A DNA stretch of 9,042 nucleotides from an uncultured Lachnospiraceae bacterium (GTDB taxonomy: Bacteria > Bacillota_A > Clostridia > Lachnospirales > Lachnospiraceae): positions 1 to 9,042 of the forward strand of contig CADBME010000406.1 in the NCBI GenBank assembly GCA_902795715.1, in the 5' to 3' direction. Every line of letters starts with the position of its first letter. Position 1 is the first letter of the stretch. The notes beneath the pieces were generated by a model that worked only from the letters and a program-made list of their open reading frames with translations, was not told the DNA's origin and ran no database searches. The position numbers and the translations under genes were made by a program. Below are positions 1 to 7,282 of this stretch, piece after piece.

Positions 1-10
1 AGTTTTCTGA

Positions 11-16
11 GATAAT
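11..16 (+). promoter_or_regulatory. Possible extended -10 promoter element before the first gene
   Basis: GATAAT differs from the TATAAT consensus at one position and is preceded by TG one base upstream (8-9), as in an extended -10 element. Any -35 box would lie off the left edge. If it is real, transcription would start near position 23 and leave a leader of only about 20 bases, which would rule out a riboswitch in that transcript. AT-rich leaders often give such matches by chance, so this is weak. Confidence 0.25.
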
Positions 17-33
17 AATCTTCTGTGTAGAAG

Positions 34-38
34 GGAGG
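34..38 (+). promoter_or_regulatory. Strong ribosome-binding site next to a small hairpin
   Basis: GGAGG lies six bases before the ATG at 45 and supports that start. Immediately upstream, CTTCT (20-24) and AGAAG (29-33) can pair around a GTGT loop, and the stem ends exactly where the ribosome-binding site begins. Five base pairs is a weak stem, so any effect on translation is speculative. Confidence 0.6.
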
Positions 39-44
39 GATAAG

Positions 45-1928
45 ATGAGAAGAACAAGATTATGGAAGAAGCAGACTGTCGGCTGCTCTTATGATATATC
101 CAGGCTGAAAACTGCTCTCTGTGTGATTCTGCTTACCCTTTCCCTTCTTGTGTCCGGGAGACAGCCTGTTGAGGCAGCCCGGGCCAAAGATTTAAATCCC
201 ACGGTGGATGAAGTCCTGACCAGGGTCAGAGCCTACATGCTCAAGGTTGACACAAACCCGGATTACAGCAGCGCCTGGAATGCCTTAAGTATAGCGAGAA
301 GTGGCCTTGGCTTGCCGGCAGACTACCGGGATGTCTTCTACAACAATACCATCTATGAGCTCAAGTCTATGAACTGGGACTATCAGACCAATCGCTATTC
401 GGATTATTCCAAGCTGATTCTGGCTATGACAGCTATCGGTGTGGATGCATCGGATGTGGACGGTCACAATCTGCTCTTTTACCTGTCGGATTTTAAGAAG
501 ATCAAGAAGCAGGGCTTTAACGGCCCCATCTGGGCTTTGATTGCACTTAAATCCTATCCTTCCTATACGATCCCCGAGAATCCCGATGCCGGGGAACAGA
601 CGACAGAAGAAGGACTGATTCAATACCTGATTAATAATGGCGGTACCGAATCCGGAGGATGGACTCTCTATGGGGATACACCGGACTCTGACATCACTTC
701 CATGACTCTCCAGGCCCTGGCCCCCTATTACCGGGTAAGAGAAGATGTCCGGGTCAGAGTGGATAAGGCTCTGGCATGGCTTGCCTCTACTCAGCTGGCA
801 AGCGGGGGCTATGCCACTCTGAACGGGTCAGGATCCGTAGAAACTTCCGAAAGTGCTGCGCAGGTTGTAACTGCCCTGGCTGCCCTGGGGATTGACCCTG
901 CCAGGGACAGTCGTTTTATCACATCCTCCGGCAAATGGCCCATGTCCAGACTCTTTGAGTATCTGAAATCTTCCGGCGATAGTTACGGATTCATCCATGT
1001 GGAAGCAGGAGGGGGCAGCAACGGCGGCGGGGCCGCCGGCACCATAGACGGGATGGCCACAGAGCAGGGCATGTACGCTGCCGTTGCCTACAAGCGGCTT
1101 TTATCAGGAGAGACCTCTCTTTATGACATGAGCGATCTGTCCCTGTCTCCGGGCAAGGCACCAAAAGCGCCCCCTGTAAGCACAGAAACTACAAAAAAGA
1201 AGGTAGCTGCTTCCAAAATCAAAGTGACCAAAATCACTCTGAACAAGAATAAATTGTTCCTGAATAAGGGCAAAACCGCAACCATCAAGGCCACGGTAAG
1301 TCCATCCGGGGCCGGCAACAAAACGCTTAAATGGTCCTCATCCAATTCAAAGATCGTCACAGTAAGTTCCAGGGGAAAGGTAAAAGGGGTCAAAGCCGGC
1401 TCTGCGGTAATCACTGCTAAGGCTGCCGACGGAAGCGGAGTCAAAGCTGTATGTAAGGTCATCGTAAGTTCTCCTTCTTCCACCGCCACATCCGGCAAAG
1501 GAAATACCGATAATAAATCAGCCAGCTCCGGCTCGTCATCATCTTCCTCCACCACGGCATATACGCCGACCACCTGGTCATCGACCACGGCAGTGGAGAA
1601 AGAAACCGGGGAAGATGAAGAAGAATCTACAGAAACCCAGGCATGGAGCTTTGGCGGATCGGATTACAGGCCGGATGGAGACAGTCAGGTCCCTCAGGCT
1701 GATGGAGCCCTCTGGGAGAGCAGTGACTTCGAAGACTATGAAGAAAGTACCAATTTGGAAGACCCATATTCCCTTGGCATGGGAAATAGAGAAAGCGGAA
1801 AAAGCGGAACGCCCAACCTGCCTCTATGGCTGTCCCTTTTTCTGGGCCTGGCCATACCGGCCGCTTTGGCAGGGCTTGTTGCGGCACCCTGGGATAAGAT
1901 CCCGGGAAAAAGAAAATCAGGCAAATGA
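45..1928 (+). CDS. Surface-anchored alpha/alpha-barrel protein (intrinsic factor/prenyltransferase-repeat type) with Big2 domain
   Basis: This is a 627-residue exported protein. A basic start and a hydrophobic stretch (about 22-38) form a signal peptide, with a likely cut near VEA (about 42-44). Residues about 50-365 contain recurring helical units with Gly/Trp/Leu-rich motifs (SSAWNALS, GPIWALIALKS, SGGWTLYG, SMTLQALAPY, ASGGYATLN, SAAQVVTALAALG), the pattern of prenyltransferase/squalene-oxidase repeats and of the alpha6/alpha6 barrel of intrinsic factor and transcobalamin. No DxDD cyclase motif is seen, so a binding role is more likely than catalysis. Residues about 389-476 form a bacterial Ig-like (Big2) domain (KITLNKNKLFL, WSSSNSKIVTV, GKVKGVKAGSAVITA). 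A Ser/Thr-rich stretch and an acidic stretch (to about 585) make a stalk. A hydrophobic segment (about 592-613) with a basic tail and no LPXTG suggests membrane anchoring. The gene heads the cluster. Inferred role: extracellular capture of a corrinoid with the DUF4430 lipoprotein encoded at 2904. Fold confidence is good; ligand confidence is moderate. Confidence 0.85.
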   Translation: MRRTRLWKKQTVGCSYDISRLKTALCVILLTLSLLVSGRQPVEAARAKDLNPTVDEVLTRVRAYMLKVDTNPDYSSAWNALSIARSGLGLPADYRDVFYNNTIYELKSMNWDYQTNRYSDYSKLILAMTAIGVDASDVDGHNLLFYLSDFKKIKKQGFNGPIWALIALKSYPSYTIPENPDAGEQTTEEGLIQYLINNGGTESGGWTLYGDTPDSDITSMTLQALAPYYRVREDVRVRVDKALAWLASTQLASGGYATLNGSGSVETSESAAQVVTALAALGIDPARDSRFITSSGKWPMSRLFEYLKSSGDSYGFIHVEAGGGSNGGGAAGTIDGMATEQGMYAAVAYKRLLSGETSLYDMSDLSLSPGKAPKAPPVSTETTKKKVAASKIKVTKITLNKNKLFLNKGKTATIKATVSPSGAGNKTLKWSSSNSKIVTVSSRGKVKGVKAGSAVITAKAADGSGVKAVCKVIVSSPSSTATSGKGNTDNKSASSGSSSSSSTTAYTPTTWSSTTAVEKETGEDEEESTETQAWSFGGSDYRPDGDSQVPQADGALWESSDFEDYEESTNLEDPYSLGMGNRESGKSGTPNLPLWLSLFLGLAIPAALAGLVAAPWDKIPGKRKSGK

Positions 1929-1949
1929 AATCCAAGGCTGGATCGGATT

Positions 1950-2780
1950 ATGAATTACAGAGATATGATCAGTCAAAGCATCACCTATATGGAAAATCAT
2001 CTGACGGAAGAGATTTCGGCCAGAAGCCTGGCAAAAGAGGCGGATTATTCTTTTTATCACTTCTGCCATATCTTCAAGGCAGTTACAGGTCTGTCTCCTG
2101 GTGAGTATCTACGCCGCCTGAGGCTGATTCGGGCGGCGGAAAAGATCTCGGAAGGCATGTCGGTGACAGAAGCTGCTTTCCTCTACGGCTTTGACAGTCA
2201 CCCGGGTTTTACCAAGGCCTTCCGCAGATATTTCGGCGTTCCGCCTGCCAGGCTGAATGAGATCCTGGCGGCGGAAAGTAGTGGACAGGAAATGAAAGAG
2301 GAGGATCTCCTGTCCTGTCCGCCCAGACTGGAATACTTCTCCGGCTGCCATGCATTCGGATATCTCTTCGATAATCCCGGGACAGAAAAAGGGGAGGATC
2401 ATGGCAGCAGGGCTGCCTACTGGGAGAAAATCGACTTTCACAGTCTTCCCGGCTATCCGGAGGATGCCCATGATCTGGGCGAAATGGGGTTCTGGTGGCA
2501 TCCGGATGATGTGGACGGGAAGCTGGATTATTTTTTTGGCTATATGACTGACGATCAGGAACTTCCACAAGGTTTTTGCCGGATTGATATTCCTTCTGCC
2601 AGCTATATGGTTTTCTCTCTGAAAGATACAGAAGACCTGATTGACCGGATTCGCGCAGTCTGGCACTACATCTTTACCGGCTGGTTCGGCAGCCGCAATC
2701 CTTATCTCTTTGATGAGAAGGGACTTTGCTTTGAACTCTATCGGGGTTCGGAGGCTTCCGTCTGCATACCGGTTCGGTAA
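1950..2780 (+). CDS. AraC-family transcriptional regulator with GyrI-like effector-binding domain
   Basis: This 276-residue protein is a likely ligand-responsive DNA-binding regulator of the cluster. Residues about 8-105 are a two-helix-turn-helix AraC domain: the first HTH is around 21-47 (EISARSLAKEADYSFYHFCH) and the second around 70-99, with the family-typical motif VTEAAFLYGFDS followed by FTKAFRRYFGVPP. Residues about 125-276 resemble the GyrI-like/AraC effector-binding domain of Rob-type regulators, with a late Trp-rich helix (IRAVWHYIFTGWF), a FELYRG strand and a closing CIPVR strand. The order (DNA-binding half first) matches Rob. It begins 21 bases after the upstream stop with only a weak ribosome-binding site, so it is probably co-transcribed with the first gene. 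Its position between two surface-protein genes suggests local control. The effector is unknown; a corrinoid or other tetrapyrrole is a guess from context, helped by the relationship between GyrI-like and SOUL haem-binding folds. Confidence 0.88.
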   Translation: MNYRDMISQSITYMENHLTEEISARSLAKEADYSFYHFCHIFKAVTGLSPGEYLRRLRLIRAAEKISEGMSVTEAAFLYGFDSHPGFTKAFRRYFGVPPARLNEILAAESSGQEMKEEDLLSCPPRLEYFSGCHAFGYLFDNPGTEKGEDHGSRAAYWEKIDFHSLPGYPEDAHDLGEMGFWWHPDDVDGKLDYFFGYMTDDQELPQGFCRIDIPSASYMVFSLKDTEDLIDRIRAVWHYIFTGWFGSRNPYLFDEKGLCFELYRGSEASVCIPVR

Positions 2781-2817
2781 AAAAAGAATTGTAACCTGCA
2801 GATTATCTAATGAAAAG

Positions 2818-2847
2818 TATGATTGAGTCAGCAGCTTGTGAGTCAGC
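2818..2847 (+). promoter_or_regulatory. Candidate promoter -10 and 9-bp direct repeat upstream of the lipoprotein gene
   Basis: In the 120-base gap after the regulator gene, TATGAT (2818-2823) resembles a -10 box. It is followed directly by two exact copies of TGAGTCAGC (2824-2832 and 2839-2847), 15 bases apart start to start. There is no good -35 box at the usual spacing; TTGTAA at 2789-2794 is 23 bases upstream. Direct repeats are a common form of AraC-family site, so this could be an operator for the adjacent regulator, but 15 bases is not a standard spacing and chance is possible. Confidence 0.25.
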
Positions 2848-2903
2848 CTGGCTTTGAATCGTGAAGATGTTTATTTAAGCTCTATGAAAGAAAGAAGGAT
2901 ATG

Positions 2904-4376
2904 ATGAATCGTAAGAAAAGAAGGACTTTACTGAGTGTATTCATGGTACTGATTCTCCTGCTGGCAACGTCTTGTTCCACCTCCACGGCAGATTCTGATC
3001 AGAAAGCCTTCTCCACTCCGCCTAAGGAATCTGCGGAAAGCCGGAATACAGGGGGAAAGAAAAAGAGCACTTCCGTGGAAGCCCTTTCAGAAGTCAACCC
3101 TATTCCCGAGGACGGTATTATCAGCCGGGAGCAGTTTGAGACGGTAGCCGGGAAAGATATGCAAGTCAGCTTTGTCGGAGAATCTGCCGGGGGTTATAAA
3201 TACACATGGACTTACGATGCGTCCATGATTCAGAATCCCCAGGATCAGAATCTGCTGATTGATTTTAATACGGAGGACCTGGAGGATATCAAGGTCAGTG
3301 CCAACAATGCCAATGACGCTCTGGAGATGGAGATGCACGGTCAGGGCCTGATCTGTCCGCCTACACTTACTGTTGAGATTCCGGAAGCCTGGCAGTCCGA
3401 TTCCTGTGTCCTGCTCAAGGAACAGGATGGCCAGCTGGCCAGGATGAGCGATGTTACCATACAGAGCAGTCCCAAATCAGACGATGACTCCTCGGAATCC
3501 GGATCGGATGCAAAGACCAAAGAGGGGGATGAGAAAAAGGATTCACAGGATGGGAATACCCAGCCGGCCGATGTGGACTCCCTGACCAGACCGGTAGCCG
3601 GAACGACCACCTTCATTATGACTGTGACATCCATCGACGGTTTGTGTTACATCGTGGGAGGTATCACTAACCAGGGAAAGATTTCCCAGATTAACGATAT
3701 AGCCCAGGCTTCCCAAAATGCCAACGCAGCGGCAGCTGGCGATGGAGCAGCAAATCCTGGGGACGGCAGCGGAAGCGGAGCCGGTAACAGCGGTTCGGCA
3801 GGCGGCGCAGCTGGCACATCCGGCCAGGCTTCAGGCAGCGGAAGCGGCAGCAATAGTGGCGGAAGTAATAGCAGCGGAGGAAAGACCGATAAGAGTAATT
3901 CAGGTGGATCTTCCAAGAGCAAGAGCAATTCCAAGAACGGAGGGAACTCTGACGGGGCATCAGGAAAGACCTATACCTGTACTATTTCCATCAGCTGTTC
4001 TACTATCTTAAAAAACATGGATAACCTTACCGATGGCAAGGAGGAATTTGTTCCGAAGAACGGCTGGATTCTGAAGAAAACCAAGGTCAAATTCAACAAA
4101 GGCGACAGTGTCCACGATGTCCTTCAGAAAATATGCAGGGACAAGGGTATCCACATGGAATCCCGTTACACACCGGCTTACAACTCGGCATATGTTGAAG
4201 GAATCAACCAGCTTTATGAGTTTGATTGCGGTGAGCTTTCCGGCTGGATGTTCAATGTCAACGGCTGGTTCCCCAACTATGGCTGCAGCAAGTATAAAGT
4301 TTCAGACGGAGATGAGATTAACTGGGTATATACCTGTGACCTTGGAAAAGACGTTGGGGATAATTCCATGTATTAA
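2904..4376 (+). CDS. DUF4430 (transcobalamin C-terminal-like) domain lipoprotein
   Basis: This is a 490-residue lipoprotein. The ATG at 2904 is preferred to the adjacent ATG at 2901 because AAGGA (2895-2899) would lie only one base from the latter. The signal peptide has an ATSC lipobox with Cys24 as the lipid-modified residue. Residues about 55-255 form an unrecognised, probably beta-rich domain interrupted by an acidic insert (about 190-230). A Gly/Ser/Asn-rich linker follows (about 273-352). The C-terminal 135 residues are a clear DUF4430 domain, the beta domain type of intrinsic factor/transcobalamin: GDSVHDVL, LSGWMFNVNGWFPNYG, SDGDEINWVYTCDLGKDVG. Six cysteines fall in this domain (359, 365, 411, 442, 461, 478) and could form disulfides outside the cell. 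The gene lies between the regulator and ecfT. Inferred role: the beta half of a two-protein corrinoid-binding surface complex, handing ligand to the ECF importer. The domain call is firm; the ligand is inferred. Confidence 0.88.
   Translation: MNRKKRRTLLSVFMVLILLLATSCSTSTADSDQKAFSTPPKESAESRNTGGKKKSTSVEALSEVNPIPEDGIISREQFETVAGKDMQVSFVGESAGGYKYTWTYDASMIQNPQDQNLLIDFNTEDLEDIKVSANNANDALEMEMHGQGLICPPTLTVEIPEAWQSDSCVLLKEQDGQLARMSDVTIQSSPKSDDDSSESGSDAKTKEGDEKKDSQDGNTQPADVDSLTRPVAGTTTFIMTVTSIDGLCYIVGGITNQGKISQINDIAQASQNANAAAAGDGAANPGDGSGSGAGNSGSAGGAAGTSGQASGSGSGSNSGGSNSSGGKTDKSNSGGSSKSKSNSKNGGNSDGASGKTYTCTISISCSTILKNMDNLTDGKEEFVPKNGWILKKTKVKFNKGDSVHDVLQKICRDKGIHMESRYTPAYNSAYVEGINQLYEFDCGELSGWMFNVNGWFPNYGCSKYKVSDGDEINWVYTCDLGKDVGDNSMY
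3720..3960 (+). repeat. Low-complexity Gly/Ser/Asn linker-coding region
   Basis: Degenerate, imperfectly repeated GGC-AGC and GGA-AGC codon pairs encode a flexible spacer of about 80 residues in the DUF4430 lipoprotein, becoming Lys/Ser/Asn-rich toward its end. The likely role is to project the binding domain through the cell wall. Such repeats can change length by slippage. Long open frames on the other strand here are products of this composition. Confidence 0.75.
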
Positions 4377-4421
4377 AGAAAGTATGAGACAATCTGCGAG
4401 AAGATCAGAAAGGCAGATGCC

Positions 4422-5363
4422 ATGAGTGATACATTTTCCGGGTGCCATCCCATTTTAAATATGATATTTTTCTGCGGTGTGATCGGGGTGACCATGTTCG
4501 TAACCCATCCCATTATACTGGGTATCTCCCTGGTCAGCGGCATTCTCTACTCCGGACTTCTTCGGGGCTTTGCTAAAACCATACGAAACAACCTGATTTT
4601 TACTCTTCCCCTTATGGTCATCGCAGCGGCCATGAACCCTCTGTTTAACCACTACGGAGTAACCATCCTGGGATATCTTTCCAACGGCAATCCCTTTACC
4701 CTTGAGAGTTGTGTATACGGTCTGGTTATGGCCCTCATGCTGGCAGGAGTCATAAGCTGGTTTTCCTGTTACACGGAGGTCATGACCTCCGACAAGTTTA
4801 TCTACCTTTTCGGCCGCCTGATCCCGGCCCTGTCCCTGGTCCTGTCCATGGCCCTGCGCTTTGTGCCCCGCTTTACAAAGCAGGCAGGGGTGATTGCGGA
4901 TGGTCAAAAGTGTGTGGGGCGGAGTGTGGGAGATGGAAATATCATTAGCAGGGCCCGCCATGGTATCACAATATTCTCTATTCTGGTGACATGGGCTCTG
5001 GAAAATGCCATTGAAACCGCTGATTCCATGAAGTGCCGGGGTTATGGTGAAAAAGGGCGGACCTCCTTCTCACTCTTTCACTTTGATAAGCGGGATGGAT
5101 TGTGCCTTTTCTATATGATCGTGACTTTGGGAGGATTGCTTTTCGGCGCAGCCCATGGCTATGCCTTTTCCAGATATAACCCGAGAATTGTCGTGACAGG
5201 CTGGCCTTTGACAGCTGGGAGTCTTCTGGTCTTTGGCTGTTTCTCTCTTTTCTGTCTCCTTCCGGTTTTGATGGAAATACAAAATCGCAGAATGTGGGCA
5301 GGAAGAAGAGCAGGAATCAAAAGCGACTGCCCGGATTCTTACCGGCTGTGGGAGAAAACATAA
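4422..5363 (+). CDS. ecfT: Energy-coupling factor transporter transmembrane protein EcfT
   Basis: This 313-residue integral membrane protein is the coupling subunit that links the ECF ATPases to the substrate-binding S component. Several hydrophobic segments are visible: about 10-45, 56-72, 98-116, 135-148, 180-195, 228-246 and 262-282. Family landmarks are LSMALRFVPRF (about 141-151) and the Ala-Arg-Gly-type coupling-helix motif ADSMKCRGYG (200-209), which contacts the ATPases. The AAAGG ribosome-binding site (4409-4413) sits eight bases before the ATG. It follows the lipoprotein gene by 45 bases and precedes the ATPase gene by 36, so the genes form one operon. No CbiM or CbiN gene is adjacent, so this is not a standard cobalt CbiMNQO set. 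Length is slightly above the usual 260-280 residues, with a short polar C-terminal tail. Confidence 0.92.
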   Translation: MSDTFSGCHPILNMIFFCGVIGVTMFVTHPIILGISLVSGILYSGLLRGFAKTIRNNLIFTLPLMVIAAAMNPLFNHYGVTILGYLSNGNPFTLESCVYGLVMALMLAGVISWFSCYTEVMTSDKFIYLFGRLIPALSLVLSMALRFVPRFTKQAGVIADGQKCVGRSVGDGNIISRARHGITIFSILVTWALENAIETADSMKCRGYGEKGRTSFSLFHFDKRDGLCLFYMIVTLGGLLFGAAHGYAFSRYNPRIVVTGWPLTAGSLLVFGCFSLFCLLPVLMEIQNRRMWAGRRAGIKSDCPDSYRLWEKT

Positions 5364-5399
5364 AAAGCAACAAAAAAACCCCACTGAGGAGATTGCATC

Positions 5400-7172
5400 A
5401 TGCTGGATATAAACAATCTGTCTTTTGCCTATCCCGGAGAAGAAAGCCGGGCTCTGGATCAGATAAATCTTCATATCGATAAAGGCGAATTTGTTGTTCT
5501 CTGCGGCAAGAGCGGATGTGGCAAGAGCACCCTTCTCTGTCATCTCAAACCTCCCCTGACTCCCCATGGTAAACACAAGGGAGAAATATTATTTGACGGC
5601 CTGTCCCTGCAGGAAATGACCAACCGGGATCAGGCTCGGAGGATCGGATTTGTCCTTCAGAATCCGGACAATCAGATTGTGACCGACAAGGTCTGGCATG
5701 AGCTGGCTTTCGGACTGGAGAGCCTGGGCTATTCCAGTAAGGAAATACGGATCCGGGTGGCGGAAATGGCCAGTTATTTTGGTATTCAGGATTGGTTTTA
5801 CCGGAATGTAGCTTCCCTGTCAGGAGGGCAAAAACAGCTCCTCAACCTTGCCTCCATCATGGCTATGCATCCGGATCTTCTTGTCCTGGATGAACCCACT
5901 TCCCAGCTCGATCCCATTGCTGCTTCAGATTTTCTGGAGACAGTCAAGAAGATCAACCGGGATCTGGGAACAACCATCGTCCTGACCGAACACAGGCTGG
6001 AAGAAGTCTTTCCTTCAGCAGACCGGGTTGTGGTAATGGACCATGGCCGGATCTATGGCGCAGGCAGTCCCATGGAGATGGGGGGCCGGCTCCGGAAGGA
6101 TGATCATGAGATGTTTGCAGCCCTTCCGGCCACTATGCAGATCTATGCCAGGACAAAGACTCTCAGGGATCTTCCCTGTCCTGTTACCGTTCGGGATGGA
6201 AGGAAATGGCTGGATCTCGTCTGTGAGGAGAGGGGTATACCGGTTTACAGGGACCAAACTTCACCTCTTAAAACCGGGATAAAAACTCCTCAACAATCAA
6301 GGCAGACGGAAATCCGGAAGGATAAAAACACAAAAGAGAATCCTGACCCCCGACAGATTCTATTAGAGGGAAAAGACCTCTGGTTTCGCTATGAGAAAGA
6401 ACTGCCGGATGTGGTAAAAGGCTTGTCGATCCGGGTTTATAAAGGAGAATTCTACTGCCTGCTGGGCGGAAACGGAACCGGCAAGAGTACGACCCTGTCC
6501 CTCCTGTCCAGACTCCGGACGCCTTACCGGGGAAAGATTCTCCTGGAGGGAAGAGACCTTCGCAAATATAAAAGTGCAGACCTCTTTCGTGGCTTTCTGG
6601 GTGTTCTGCCCCAGAATCCCCAATCCTTATTTGTTAAGAAGACGGTGGAAGAGGAACTCTATGAGATGATTGGGGGTCCCAGGGAGAAAAAGGATTCCTC
6701 CTGGCACCTGGCCATGGATAAGGAGGATGCAGTTATGGGGATGGCAGATCTGACCCATCTGACTCCTTTCATGAAGCGCCATCCCTATGATCTGTCCGGG
6801 GGAGAACAGCAGAGACTGGCTCTGGCCAAAATCCTTTTGCTGCGCCCTAAACTTCTGCTCATGGATGAGCCGACCAAGGGACTGGATGCTTATTTTAAGA
6901 TGGAATTTGCTCATATTTTAAAAGAGCTGCAAGACCATGGAGTTACCATATTTATGATATCTCATGATATTGAGTTCTGTGCTTCCTATGCAGACCGGTG
7001 CGGACTCTTCTTTGATGGAAATGTGGTGGCGGACGGGCCGCCCGGGGAATTCTTTGCAGGAAATAATTTCTATACAACAGCAGCAAACCGCATGGCCAGG
7101 GAGTATTTTCCTGATGCCGTGACCGGAAAGGATGTGGTCGCTTGTCTGAATCAATGGAAGCGGTCAGAATGA
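5400..7172 (+). CDS. Fused dual ECF transporter ATPase (EcfA-EcfA' in one chain)
   Basis: This 590-residue cytoplasmic ATPase powers the ECF importer and joins two ABC domains that are usually separate proteins of about 280 residues. Domain 1: Walker A GKSGCGKST (36-44), Q-loop Gln87 in LQNPDNQ (typical of EcfA), signature LSGGQKQ (140-146), Walker B ending D164-E165, H-loop His198. Domain 2: Walker A GGNGTGKST (356-364), Q-loop in LPQNPQSLF, signature LSGGEQQ (465-471), Walker B ending D489-E490, H-loop His522. Both sites therefore keep the catalytic Glu and switch His and should be active. The joining region (about 250-325) is polar and charged. The start is supported by TGAGGAG (5385-5391) eight bases upstream. 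The stop codon overlaps the ATG of the S-component gene (ATGA), indicating translational coupling and a dedicated, group I type transporter. Confidence 0.94.
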   Translation: MLDINNLSFAYPGEESRALDQINLHIDKGEFVVLCGKSGCGKSTLLCHLKPPLTPHGKHKGEILFDGLSLQEMTNRDQARRIGFVLQNPDNQIVTDKVWHELAFGLESLGYSSKEIRIRVAEMASYFGIQDWFYRNVASLSGGQKQLLNLASIMAMHPDLLVLDEPTSQLDPIAASDFLETVKKINRDLGTTIVLTEHRLEEVFPSADRVVVMDHGRIYGAGSPMEMGGRLRKDDHEMFAALPATMQIYARTKTLRDLPCPVTVRDGRKWLDLVCEERGIPVYRDQTSPLKTGIKTPQQSRQTEIRKDKNTKENPDPRQILLEGKDLWFRYEKELPDVVKGLSIRVYKGEFYCLLGGNGTGKSTTLSLLSRLRTPYRGKILLEGRDLRKYKSADLFRGFLGVLPQNPQSLFVKKTVEEELYEMIGGPREKKDSSWHLAMDKEDAVMGMADLTHLTPFMKRHPYDLSGGEQQRLALAKILLLRPKLLLMDEPTKGLDAYFKMEFAHILKELQDHGVTIFMISHDIEFCASYADRCGLFFDGNVVADGPPGEFFAGNNFYTTAANRMAREYFPDAVTGKDVVACLNQWKRSE

Positions 7173-7282
7173 ATACTACACAGACTGATGGAATGAATAC
7201 TTCACAAACTGAAGGATTGAATATTTCACAATCGGACGGAATAAATCTTTTAGAATCGGACGTCAATATTTGGGAATCAGGC
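7169..7282 (+). repeat. 24-bp in-frame tandem repeat (about 4.75 units)
   Basis: Units start at 7169, 7193, 7217 and 7241, with a partial unit at 7265-7282. They encode MNTTQTDG, MNTSQTEG, LNISQSDG, INLLESDV and NIWESG. The first two are nearly identical at the DNA level and later units diverge, as expected for an old expansion decaying toward the 3' side. Because units 1-3 begin with ATG, ATG and TTG, alternative in-frame starts exist, but only the first has a good ribosome-binding site. Confidence 0.8.

Noticed and set aside
1..44. Cobalamin riboswitch in the leader
   Set aside because: Only 44 bases are present, with no B12-box-like sequence; such an element could exist only further upstream, outside the window.
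1121..1588. Long open frame on the minus strand opposite the Big2 and Ser/Thr region
   Set aside because: It is a composition shadow of the real + strand gene; it lacks a credible ribosome-binding site, and its Leu/Val/Glu-rich product has no domain pattern.
45..1928. Squalene/terpene cyclase enzyme function for the barrel protein
   Set aside because: The repeats resemble that fold, but no DxDD-type catalytic motif is visible, and export, Big2 and ECF linkage fit a binding role better.
3647..3960. Two minus-strand frames and one + strand frame through the Gly/Ser linker
   Set aside because: Repetitive GGC-AGC codons keep several frames open; the Leu/Pro-rich products are artefacts of the repeat.
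7142..7168. TTG start at 7142 for the S component
   Set aside because: The ATG at 7169 overlaps the ATPase stop as ATGA and has a well-placed GGAAG, whereas the TTG lies deeper inside the ATPase gene without a clear ribosome-binding site.
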